This document shows positions 61,901-64,000 of a stretch of 64,000 nt of DNA, one piece after another (positions within the stretch are counted from its first letter, which is position 1; each line of letters opens with the position of its first letter). The DNA is from Triatoma infestans (lineage: Eukaryota; Arthropoda; Insecta; Hemiptera; Reduviidae). The stretch is from the NCBI GenBank assembly GCA_011037195.1, contig JAAEAF010000231.1, positions 124,001 through 188,000 of the forward strand, read 5' to 3'. Position numbers and translations under genes: made by a program. Under the pieces are notes generated by a model, which saw nothing but the letters and a program-made list of their open reading frames with translations, ran no database searches and was not told the origin of the DNA.

Positions 61901-62563
61901 AAAAATGTTTCAAATAAAAGTGACATGCATGTATGTAAGACAGGATTCTCTCTGTGCGTGTGTGTGTGTACACGAAGTTTTAAGTAAAACTTTAGGGCAA
62001 TTTTTTTTTAAATTGCCAAAAATCCGAGAAAACATTCTATATTTAACATATTCACACAAGCACTGGCACACGTATACAACATACGCGGAGAGTCGCTAAA
62101 AAGGATTTTTATTCTCAGGGGATTTCTGGTGAAAGTAATTTTGAAATTTTAACACGATTGCCAAACATCCTCTTACAGCATTAATAGGAAAATAAAAACA
62201 ATTATTTGTAATTTTTTTCCTTTGGTTACTTTGAGTAGAAAATAACAGCATCTTTAGAAACTAATGAAGCACTGATAGCAGCATCCAAAGAAAGGTAGGA
62301 ATTCTATTTAAGATAAAATCAACTTTATTCATTGTCATATCCGTCATCCTAGTTGAATAATTTTATATTATACTATATTAGGTGACTTTTTTAAAGTATT
62401 TACATACCTTTAACTTTGGATAGAACTGATTAAAATTGGTTGGCCTGATATGTAAGAGACTGCAGAGATGACGATGATGTGAAAGTATCGCCTTAAGTGT
62501 TCCAGCACTGCAGAACTGGTCGAATACTTCAGCTGCAAGTGCTGCATTCTCTGCTCTCTCCAT
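9153..62563 (-). CDS. Mical: MICAL (molecule interacting with CasL), complete, 33 coding exons
   Basis: MICAL is a cytosolic FAD/NADPH monooxygenase that oxidises methionines of F-actin, disassembling filaments downstream of semaphorin-plexin signalling; its C terminus binds Rab GTPases. Coding exons in transcript order: 62408-62563, 59345-59446, 59053-59260, 58838-58957, 58642-58743, 58310-58566, 57967-58224, 56761-56963, 56508-56665, 56267-56337, 55712-55876, 55352-55474, 55026-55184, 54475-54621, 52377-52634, 51030-51171, 50001-50131, 49670-49882, 49424-49595, 42152-42411, 41487-41626, 40906-41036, 39920-40017, 38669-38806, 34862-37039, 34606-34764, 27168-27228, 25833-25944, 20133-20177, 18238-18350, 17857-18030, 17468-17582, 9153-9225. 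Every junction is GT-AG and every phase agrees. The sum is 6942 nt, 2313 residues plus TGA. An acceptor 8 nt before the ATG (62571) shows that a 5' UTR exon lies further right. Exon limits are hand-placed; alternative exons are possible. Domain entries follow. Confidence 0.95.
9463..9723 (+). repeat. Foldback repeat with paired hammerhead-like arms
   Basis: Two inverted arms, about 9463-9537 and 9630-9706, match nearly base for base. The shared arm reads, outward from the centre, GATGATGGGC, GCCCGAAACCGGTCGATG, then GGAAAATATCTCT. The right arm continues into a tail (GATGCTTTCCAGCTCTGCGGAACC) that recurs at about 150-174 and 25300-25328. The family is therefore dispersed. Penelope-like origin is inferred from the core motif only. 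Confidence 0.75.
9629..9658 (+). ncRNA. Hammerhead-ribozyme-like core (best copy)
   Basis: CTGATGA (9629-9635) equals the conserved C3-A9 block. GGGC-TAAC-GCCC (9637-9648) makes a 4-bp stem II with a tetraloop. GAAA (9649-9652) is G12-A15.1. CCGGTC (9653-9658) supplies a palindromic minimal stem III and the GUC cleavage triplet. One unpaired T (9636) sits between CTGATGA and stem II. Helix I is short (GATG after the site can pair with TATC before it). Such minimal hammerheads, thought to act as dimers, are known in Penelope-like elements. It is on the strand opposite to MICAL. Activity is untested. Confidence 0.6.
10607..10636 (+). ncRNA. Hammerhead-like core, degenerate flank
   Basis: CTGAAGA (10607-10613), a GGA/TCC stem II (10615-10626), GAAA (10627-10630) and TCGGTC (10631-10636). 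The core blocks are intact; stem III has one G-T wobble. No clear inverted partner arm was found. Confidence 0.45.
13915..15640 (+). repeat. Dispersed repeat, two degenerate units
   Basis: Two related units, about 13915-14820 and 14930-15640. Shared landmarks are TTTTCACCGGAAATA, then CCCTGAGT, then later CGAAAAC/CTCGAAAACG, CAACGATTTTCTTTA and CCGGAAGT. A third partial copy (CGTTCTTTCCGAAATTTGG) repeats at 14745 and 16376. Related pieces lie at about 5700-6420, 21950-22780, 61430-61530 and 63905-64000. It has no ORF and no recognised class; open reading frames across it are chance. Confidence 0.5.
15935..16295. repeat. Foldback/MITE-like element
   Basis: Left arm AAATCTTCAAAACATGACAAC (about 16070-16091) is mirrored by GTTGTCATGTTTTGAAGATTT (about 16199-16220), with further matching outward: T-rich tract plus GGTGAGATTCAGTC on the left against A-rich tract plus GACTCTCACTCTCC on the right. 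An outer GGATTAAGGGATGG / CCTTATCCATC pair extends the arms. About 360 bp in all. On the minus strand near 16008-16043 there is a decayed GTCGAAACATTGG hammerhead-like tail. Confidence 0.5.
18597..18788. repeat. MITE of 192 bp with about 50-bp terminal inverted repeats
   Basis: Begins CTATGGGTGTGAATAAATTG and ends AATGATTACACCCATAG. Arms are about 18597-18646 and 18738-18788 and agree at most positions, including an inner CACAATTTTAT / ATAAAATTGTG pair. It lies in the MICAL intron 18351-20132. No ORF. Target duplication is unclear. Confidence 0.6.
20624..20787 (+). other. Unidentified exon-like ORF
   Basis: A plus-strand reading frame of charged character ends [18 protein letters not shown], directly followed by a textbook donor (CAG-GGTGAGTATAGG). 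It lies antisense in a MICAL intron. I do not recognise the protein. It could be a captured exon, a pseudogene piece or chance. Confidence 0.25.
21950..22780 (+). repeat. Dispersed repeat copies (same family as 13915-15640)
   Basis: Landmarks: ATAATCTCGAAAACGGACCCAACGAC near 22025, AAACGTTTCTACGGGAAAATTCATTCAAGG near 22108, and TAGTCGGGTGAGTGTTTCACACCA near 22720, which matches GTTGTGTGAGTGTTTCATACCA near 14680. A foreign 200-bp stretch seems to interrupt it near 22150-22350. Confidence 0.4.
24979..25330. repeat. Foldback repeat, second copy of the hammerhead-like family
   Basis: Left arm about 24979-25092 and right arm about 25204-25330 are inverted. Inner arms pair GATGTCTTGTTAAACAGT with ACTGTTTAACAAGACATC. 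Outer parts carry decayed cores: minus strand CTGAAAATGAGC...GGAACCGGTC and plus strand GGCGAACGCCGAAACCGATC. The tail (CAGGCTATCAAG...CTCTGACAGTTTCCAGC) matches the 9.5-kb copy. Confidence 0.65.
26661..26833. repeat. Foldback/MITE with about 58-bp arms
   Basis: Left arm 26661-26719 (CTGATGTATCTCTTAGTTGG...) and right arm 26773-26833 (...CCAACTAAGAGATACATCAG) are almost perfect inverted repeats. A 13-bp direct repeat AGAAACTACCATA lies at 26613-26625 and 26832-26844 and may be a target duplication, though the left copy is 35 bp outside the arm. It lies in the MICAL intron 25945-27167. Confidence 0.6.
27168..34764 (-). CDS. Mical: MICAL exons 26-27: basic and proline-rich linker
   Basis: Exon 26 (34606-34764) encodes [16 protein letters not shown]...[18 protein letters not shown], a Lys/Ser/Pro stretch. 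Exon 27 (27168-27228) encodes [20 protein letters not shown], a proline-rich motif that could be an SH3 ligand (inference; the MICAL PxxP region binds CasL/p130Cas SH3 in the human protein). The intron between them is 7377 bp. Phases match directly, but alternative exons in that intron cannot be excluded. Confidence 0.85.
27555..27803 (+). mobile_element. tRNA-derived SINE, copy 1
   Basis: The head has box A TGGTCTAGTGG (27569-27579) and box B GGTTTCGATTCC (27611-27622, one extra T). An acceptor-like CCTCA/TGAGG pair and a perfect anticodon stem CTCGC/GCGAG with a 7-nt loop are visible. A body follows (CAGCATCGTGATGGAA..., GTAGCGAAGGCCGGCAC) and then a tail TTTATGGGCTGTTGCGCC. It is flanked by 12-bp direct repeats ATATATATACCG at 27543-27554 and 27804-27815; the first lies at the end of a TA microsatellite, so part of the match could be chance. 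Not a working tRNA. Confidence 0.85.
28205..28455. repeat. Foldback repeat with hammerhead-like arm
   Basis: Left arm (ATCTATGATTTTATCCG ... TTCATTATTTTGGTTC, about 28203-28248) is inverted in the right arm (GAACCAAAATAATGAA ... CGGATAAAATCATAGAT, about 28384-28451). The right arm begins with a core at 28354-28382: TTGACGA, GGAT-GAGA-ATCC, GAAA, CCGTC. Position C3 is T, and one base of the CCGGTC box is lost, so this copy should be inactive. Confidence 0.55.
28640..28705 (+). repeat. tRNA-like sequence (pseudo-tRNA or SINE head)
   Basis: Box A TAGCTGAATGG (28641-28651) and box B GGTTCGATTAC (28694-28704, one mismatch) lie at tRNA-like spacing, and a short D-stem (GCT/AGC) can form. The anticodon and acceptor stems do not pair well, so a functional tRNA is unlikely. 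Confidence 0.4.
29059..34605. other. MICAL intron 26, left and middle part, no assigned gene
   Basis: Two stretches, about 29690-30470 and 33290-34120, have noticeably higher GC than their surroundings and short open frames, yet I recognise no protein. They look like old, decayed insertions. Between them the sequence is AT-rich and featureless to me. Confidence 0.4.
34862..37039 (-). CDS. Mical: MICAL exon 25: giant 2178-bp exon, disordered region
   Basis: One uninterrupted 726-codon exon (residues 1305-2030) bounded by TATCAACAG and CAG-GTAAGTT. Composition is Ser/Pro/Glu/Lys-rich with no folded domain visible. It contains several PP/SP/TP segments such as IITAPTGD-, GPPSPDSDS- and [13 protein letters not shown] stretches, and ends in a basic helix-like segment ([15 protein letters not shown]). 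Long disordered linkers between LIM and bMERB are known in arthropod MICALs. It is far larger than any other exon of the gene. Confidence 0.93.
37195..37350. repeat. Foldback repeat with hammerhead-like arm
   Basis: The plus-strand core at 37208-37236 reads TTGACGA, GG...CC, GAAA, CCGGTC; C3 is T. The arm GGAAGAAATACCAGATAAAATT continues toward ATTCCGACCAGTTTTTGTTGG, whose complement is the same arm (CAACAAAAACTGGTCGGAAT). It lies in MICAL intron 24. Confidence 0.5.
37787..38130. repeat. Foldback repeat with minus-strand hammerhead-like core
   Basis: Outer arms GGAAGCAAAAATAAACAACA (about 37801-37820) and TTATTTCTTTTTGCTTCC (about 38103-38120) are inverted. The minus-strand core at 37855-37884 is CTGAAGA, GACA-TCTT-TGTC, GAAA, CGTT. 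The right arm has a decayed partner, GTGTCCGAAACGAC, near 38057-38070. The minus-strand core is sense relative to the MICAL pre-mRNA. Confidence 0.55.
38669..41626 (-). CDS. Mical: MICAL exons 21-24: acidic, Ser/Asp-rich linker
   Basis: Exons 41487-41626, 40906-41036, 39920-40017 and 38669-38806 encode about residues 1136-1304. The region is low-complexity and acidic, for example [46 protein letters not shown] and [12 protein letters not shown]. No domain is recognised; it is presumably disordered. The donor of exon 22 is weak (CAAG-GTTCTG) but is the only GT that restores phase with exon 23. Confidence 0.85.
40280..40365 (+). repeat. Hammerhead-like repeat remnant
   Basis: TTGAAGATGGGC at 40302-40313, GAAACCGGTCGATGAAG at 40322-40338, then the family tail GGTTATCACA. 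C3 is T and stem II no longer pairs well. Single arm only. It lies in the MICAL intron 40018-40905. Confidence 0.5.
40466..40651 (-). other. Unidentified ORF in a MICAL intron
   Basis: A 61-codon minus-strand frame has coding-like composition ([20 protein letters not shown], then [17 protein letters not shown]). GC is above that of the flanks. No splice sites of good quality bound it in phase with MICAL, and I do not recognise the family. It may be a fragment of an inserted gene. Confidence 0.2.
42152..49595 (-). CDS. Mical: MICAL exons 19-20: LIM zinc-binding domain
   Basis: Exon 19 (49424-49595) and exon 20 (42152-42411) together make one LIM domain, about residues 1012-1070. Ligands seen are CHFC, HRGC, CQYC and finally CVQH: CX2C...HX2CX2CX2C...CX2H, complete. 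The intron between them falls within the second zinc module (after LRLG, phase 1) and is 7012 bp, mostly a LINE inserted into a MITE. After the LIM, exon 20 is Pro/Ser/Thr-rich ([14 protein letters not shown]). Confidence 0.95.
43068..43080 (+). repeat. Target-site duplication, left copy of LINE
   Basis: TACACCACAAATT; identical 13-mer at 48827-48839. Perfect identity suggests a fairly recent insertion. Confidence 0.9.
43597..45050 (+). pseudogene. LINE ORF1 (gag-like), interrupted by one frameshift
   Basis: The first frame (from ATG 43597) is basic and Gly/Ala-rich ([11 protein letters not shown]...), with a charged helix ([11 protein letters not shown]) and a Lys/Arg stretch. Past about 44235 sense continues in the -1 frame: [21 protein letters not shown] and on to the TAG at 45050. 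That second part contains [12 protein letters not shown]...[15 protein letters not shown], like the DUF4780-type domain found in some insect LINE ORF1s (tentative). One missing base explains the break; a programmed frameshift is possible but less likely. The last 11 nt overlap ORF2. Confidence 0.7.
45040..48660 (+). CDS. LINE ORF2: endonuclease, reverse transcriptase, RNase H
   Basis: Intact 1206-codon frame. I start at ATG 45040 ([12 protein letters not shown]), which overlaps the ORF1 stop, though the frame is open from 44905. Residues 1-225: APE endonuclease with LQEPW (34-38), GCDANAHN (137-144) and SDHRHI (213-218). Residues about 440-720: RT with [15 protein letters not shown] (Asp577), [13 protein letters not shown] and FADD (665-668). 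About 929-1055: RNase H with [25 protein letters not shown] and [15 protein letters not shown], so the D-E-D-D residues are present. About 1146 on: a zinc-knuckle-like CRFC...HVVC. All catalytic residues are intact, so it may be competent if ORF1 is supplied. Confidence 0.95.
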   Translation: MAIRMVQANLHHAKAASAVLSRRFDREGLHVALLQEPWCHGGSVRGLNPKFGKVLYDKSVSRPRACILHSNKVSCGLIPELCSADCVTALLTINTEEGAERLVISSAYFPGDEDLPLCLLRRVMDYCRGGNLQLVLGCDANAHNTAWGSTDINQRGKYLYEFIIGEGLHVANVGLEPTFVTAARREVLDVTLASRCMLSKIAHWHVSSEPSCSDHRHIRFDICTPPLVISRLRSPRETHWEGFVGSLSESLGDLKVDVRTTGSLERAVARVTEAILDAYQENCPERERPNRSKTVWWNDHLERRRREVRRLFNKAKINQDWASYRRVLTQYNVEIRKAKRKAWRRFCEDVADTSECARIHRILAREGTADRVGFLKKDDGTYTNSVEESLGLLMSTHFPGSSYGEVPLEVEGPRRPGRADWKIANYVIQPNRLRWAIGRFKPYKAPGVDGIYPVFLQKAVEVLIPHLCRIFRGCLAWGFIPREWQQVKVVFLPKVGKTVDQTPKSFRPISLSSFLLKAMERMIDRFIRDEILRINPLNNRQYAYQAGKSVDLALDDLNRLLQKSLDDKEIAVVTFLDIEGAFNNVSSESLVGALTRRGTSPTIVQWIRTSLLGRTNIATIDNSSLVARASRGCPQGGVLSPLLWTLLADDILTKLTAEGFHCLGFADDLAIVVRGRFVATVSERTQGALNIVNKWCRAEGLSINPHKTQVVPFTRKRNLQGLQQPVLGGVAIPFAMEAKYLGVIFDRRLTWNSHINVTAHKAKIAMGRCRRLCGKSWGLNPKMTLWIYTCVVRPMVTHGAVVWWTKTLQMGGSGALGSIQRLACLSTTGAMMTTPTAALEVLLNLPPLHIHIQGVARAVVARLQQGQAPIYPRHTGRYQDLWEELEADPILGLPTDIMTPRYDFQKPFKVLILDRGAWKNGPPIAGESMWYTDGSKTEDGVGAGVYGARPGCNISVSLGRLATVFQAELVAIIICAAEIRRRGVHNSRVVIYSDSQAALRAIDSWEISSRLVWDCLGALREISSHNKVFLVWVPGHSGHRGNEAADRLAREGSMGALIGPEPFCGVSRCLRSASIKLWMQDRSREWWVKTPGQRQAKKFIYSYSPKLTAELLQLGRGAIRIAVGILTGHCRLNKHMHRMGLATDSLCRFCQEEEETALHVVCQCEGLVWLRYRLCGKEKLVPTSLSQGPLSDLLSLLRQAGLERVL
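48661..48826 (+). other. LINE 3' UTR and tail
   Basis: Contains a C-run (CCCCCCCC near 48692) and ends GAATCTATCTATC directly before the target duplication. There is no poly(A); tails of short tandem repeats are usual in LOA and I-like elements. Confidence 0.8.
48827..48839 (+). repeat. Target-site duplication, right copy of LINE
   Basis: TACACCACAAATT, identical to 43068-43080; it is also part of the interrupted MITE terminal repeat. Confidence 0.9.
49670..55184 (-). CDS. Mical: MICAL exons 13-18: CH-LIM linker, charged and helical
   Basis: Exons 55026-55184, 54475-54621, 52377-52634, 51030-51171, 50001-50131 and 49670-49882 encode about residues 642-991. Exon 13 has [10 protein letters not shown]. 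Exon 14 ([16 protein letters not shown]...) is the least familiar: I accept it because the acceptor (ATTAG), the donor (CAG-GTGAG) and the phase all fit its neighbours exactly. Exon 15 carries a charged coiled-coil-like stretch ([18 protein letters not shown]). Exons 16/17 join through [20 protein letters not shown], a conserved MICAL segment. Exon 18 has [20 protein letters not shown]. The LARP4 pseudogene lies in the intron between exons 14 and 15. Confidence 0.88.
50469..50786 (+). other. Unidentified coding-like ORF antisense in MICAL intron
   Basis: A 105-codon frame has a plausible C-terminal stretch ([18 protein letters not shown], then [19 protein letters not shown]) that looks like real protein. 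The N-terminal half is rich in Phe/Tyr/Ser and less convincing. I do not recognise it. It may be a retrocopy fragment of a host gene. Confidence 0.3.
52991..53615 (-). pseudogene. LARP4-like pseudogene fragment (La motif plus RRM)
   Basis: LARP4/4B bind poly(A) RNA and stabilise mRNAs in the cytoplasm. The copy reads [19 protein letters not shown] (La motif), then after a frameshift [19 protein letters not shown] and [20 protein letters not shown], then after a second frameshift (short A run near 53210) [48 protein letters not shown] and FHGKPIMA. Upstream, about 53520-53610, another frame gives [18 protein letters not shown], which may be its N-terminal part, with an in-frame stop after it. 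It has no introns but also no poly(A) tail, and stops at an AG just after the RRM. It lies in MICAL intron 14, same strand. Confidence 0.85.
55352..56337 (-). CDS. Mical: MICAL exons 10-12: calponin-homology (CH) domain
   Basis: Exons 56267-56337, 55712-55876 and 55352-55474 encode about residues 522-641, a single CH domain as in all MICALs. Recognisable blocks: [57 protein letters not shown], and the last helix [15 protein letters not shown]. In MICALs this domain accompanies the monooxygenase and modulates F-actin binding. Confidence 0.95.
56508..56665 (-). CDS. Mical: MICAL exon 9: monooxygenase-CH linker
   Basis: The exon encodes about 52 residues joining the monooxygenase to the CH domain. 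It opens with [18 protein letters not shown] and closes with a basic run (PKKRRRRG). The basic cluster could be a nuclear-import or actin-binding patch, but that is inference from composition. Donor GTAAAAG; phase 1 at the 3' end. Confidence 0.9.
56761..62563 (-). CDS. Mical: MICAL exons 1-8: flavin monooxygenase domain
   Basis: These exons encode about residues 1-469, the p-hydroxybenzoate-hydroxylase-like FAD monooxygenase. Exon 1 begins [18 protein letters not shown]. The dinucleotide-binding GAGPCG (residues 91-96) is in exon 3 and is followed by [15 protein letters not shown]. The DG motif, [11 protein letters not shown] (residues 220-230), spans the exon 5/6 junction. The GD motif, [15 protein letters not shown] with Asp397, spans the exon 7/8 junction. 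SADHP/SPADHP-type and [15 protein letters not shown] blocks are also typical of MICAL. All catalytic signatures are intact. Intron 2 (59447-62407) is the longest in this part and holds a decayed LINE fragment. Confidence 0.96.
57228..57380. repeat. Small foldback with decayed hammerhead-like ends
   Basis: Minus-strand CAGCTGCCGAAACGT (57251-57265 reversed) is mirrored by plus-strand AAATTGCTGAAACGTTTTCAC near 57335-57355. Cores are decayed (CATGAAAAAG in place of CTGATGAAG). It lies in MICAL intron 7. Confidence 0.35.
60026..60376 (+). mobile_element. Decayed LINE fragment (Jockey/CR1-like, between endonuclease and RT)
   Basis: The C-terminal part of this frame, [17 protein letters not shown], resembles the segment just after the WWN.EC motif in many Jockey/CR1-type ORF2 proteins. 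[13 protein letters not shown] in front of it looks like a broken form of that motif. GC is higher than the flanks. The N-terminal part is not recognisable, and no RT core follows. It lies in MICAL intron 2, antisense to MICAL. Confidence 0.4.
61715..61795 (-). repeat. SINE-like tail, related to 7680-7765
   Basis: Minus-strand GGGCACAATAGATCTTTCAG and then ATCGCAGGGCACAAC align with GGCACAGTAGATCTTCAGGC, CGCACTGCAC of the 7.7-kb copy. The head is different or decayed. Confidence 0.35.
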
Positions 62564-62571
62564 AGCCTATC
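62408..62571 (-). other. Mical: First coding exon of MICAL with 8-nt 5' UTR; acceptor upstream
   Basis: The reading TAACATTTACAG, then GATAGGCT, then ATG shows an acceptor at 62572-62573. The promoter and at least one noncoding exon are therefore further right, in 62574-64000 or beyond. I could not identify them. Confidence 0.8.
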
Positions 62572-62848
62572 CTGTAAATGTTAGAATAATAAGGATTATT
62601 TAATTTTCAAACAAAAATAAATAAATAAATAAAACACTATGTTATGTCAGGCTTTAGTGGCAAGAGAAGATATTAAAATTTTTGCCTTAAAACTTCTAAT
62701 CAATTTATAAATTAATGTCAGAACAGCCTATTATTTTTTTGCAACTCTAACACCAGTCAACATAGGAGTGTTTCTTCCTATAATTCATTTGCCCCTAAAT
62801 ATATTTCCTGTACATTCTATGGCAAAAATCTGAAATGATCTTTTAGGT

Positions 62849-63100
62849 TTCCGCGGCCATTTTCATAAAAACATTTCAGTTTCCGGGTTTGCTAGAAAAC
62901 GATGTTCTCCCTTATCGCAATGAGCTTCTTCAGGTCGAACACCCTGAAAGCTAATGGAGCATTGAAGCTTGGTAAAAAGGGGGGGTGGTCGCCCAGAGGA
63001 AGAACCACCTCCTGAAGAAGCTCATTACAATACTGACGAAACGTCAGTTTCTAGCAAACCACTGACGCAAACTGAACTCGGAAACAAGTGTTTTTCAAAA
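62849..63100. repeat. Foldback repeat, CTGAAGAAGCTCATT type
   Basis: Left arm (about 62849-62933, minus-strand reading CTGAAGAAGCTCATTGCG ... TTTCTAGCAAACCCGG) and right arm (63012-63100, CTGAAGAAGCTCATTACA ... TTTCTAGCAAACC) are inverted. The right arm has CTGAAGA (63012-63018) and TGACGAAACGTCAG (63033-63046), a second hammerhead-like variant whose stem II does not pair well. Confidence 0.55.
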
Positions 63101-63401
63101 ATTTAGAATGTCAAATCGGTAAAAAATTTAATTTTGTAACAAATTTGTTTTATTTATTTCCCCATAAATTTTCAAAAAAAAAAAAAAAAAAGTATCATGT
63201 AGTACAACATATTGTGATTAAACTTCTCCTACATCAAATTTTCATTATAGGTGACTTCAAATAATTTTTACATCATCTAGTTATTATGACTATAGTGATC
63301 AGCAAATCGCATGAATGTGCAACTGAGACATTGAAAAAAGTTGCTTTCAAAATACAATTTATCTTAAACTTAAAAGTAAAAGTAAACTGTTATAACAGTT
63401 A

Positions 63402-63615
63402 GGCGATTTGAATAGGGGGGCATGTGGTAAGCACTTCACAGTTCCTACGCCGTTTATAGTTCCGGCCTTCGCTACCTAGGGCGCTACTAACTGTACCTTC
63501 CCACTTTTCATCACGATGCTGGGTCAACACTGACTTTGCCCTCACCGGAATCGAACCCTGAATACTCGCACGAAAGGTGAGTGCGCTAGCTACTAGGCCA
63601 ACGCGTGAGGACTAC
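63402..63615 (-). mobile_element. tRNA-derived SINE, copy 2
   Basis: Same family as 27555-27803 in opposite orientation. Box A TGGCCTAGTAGC (63589-63600 reversed) and a perfect box B GGTTCGATTCC (63547-63557 reversed). The acceptor-like stem CCTCAC/GTGAGG is intact and the 7-nt anticodon loop is CTTTCGT. Shared body: CAAAGTC.GTGTTGACCCAGC, TAGCGAAGGCCGG and CCCCCTATTCAAATCGCC. It lacks the last 50 bp of copy 1. Confidence 0.8.
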
Positions 63616-64000
63616 TACAGTTTAAACAATAATAAAAATGCCAAATTTTCATTAAACTTGTAATTTTTACTTAGTTTGCCTGACAAAAATACAACGGTAG
63701 TGGGGATACGTTTTAGTTAGCACCCAGGGAAATAGTAGTTGAAGTGATTACATTATAATTCAGAAGACAAGTCAATAACATTAAATAAACCAAATACAAT
63801 TTTTTGAAATCTGACGTCATATATTCCTCAGAACAATCAATTGTACAGGAAAAATGTTTCGTATAAAACTATTAGGTATTTATAAATGTGCAGATTGTGT
63901 TGGAAGATTAACGAAATTCGCGAAAACTCAAAAAAAAAAAAAATTATTCAGTAAAGGTGCACTTCCGGTTGTTGGATATTGATCGAAACTTTGATTTTAG

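Noticed and set aside
1..64000. CRISPR arrays, operons, bacterial promoters or rRNA genes
   Set aside because: The window is clearly animal nuclear DNA with spliced genes; no regularly spaced repeats or rRNA motifs were seen.

Overview
This is a 64-kb piece of an AT-rich animal genome, most likely an insect or other arthropod. The evidence is spliced genes with GT-AG introns, conserved animal proteins, an arthropod-type non-LTR retrotransposon, tRNA-derived SINEs and many foldback/MITE repeats. I cannot name the order or species from sequence alone.

Layout: (1) 893-1519, minus strand: the first four coding exons of flotillin-1, running off the left edge. (2) 2138-4143, plus strand: a complete two-exon quiescin sulfhydryl oxidase (QSOX). 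It is head-to-head with flotillin-1 across about 620 bp that must hold both promoters. (3) 4144-9152: intergenic, repeats only. (4) 9153-62563, minus strand: a complete MICAL gene of 33 coding exons. Every junction was placed by hand; all use GT-AG and all phases match. The joined CDS is 6942 nt, a 2313-residue protein: FAD monooxygenase, CH domain, helical linker, LIM domain, a long disordered region (mostly one 2178-bp exon) and a C-terminal bMERB domain. A 5' UTR intron places the promoter to the right of 62571, possibly outside the window.

The MICAL introns are a repository of mobile DNA. The intron that splits the LIM domain holds a full-length LOA-like LINE (43081-48826; intact ORF2 with endonuclease, RT and RNase H; 13-bp target duplications). 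It is inserted in the terminal inverted repeat of an older MITE. The intron at 52635-54474 holds a broken, intronless LARP4 copy. There are two copies of a tRNA-derived SINE (27555-27803 plus; about 63402-63615 minus), several MITEs, and a dispersed repeat family at 13.9-16.5 and 21.9-22.8 kb.

The most striking non-coding signal is a set of foldback repeats whose paired arms carry hammerhead-ribozyme-like cores (CTGANGA, short stem II, GAAA, then CCGGTC or CGTY). The best core is at 9629-9658, with others at 10607, 28354, 37208, 37855 (minus), 40302 and about 63012. They resemble the minimal hammerheads known from Penelope-like retroelements, but no Penelope coding sequence is visible here.
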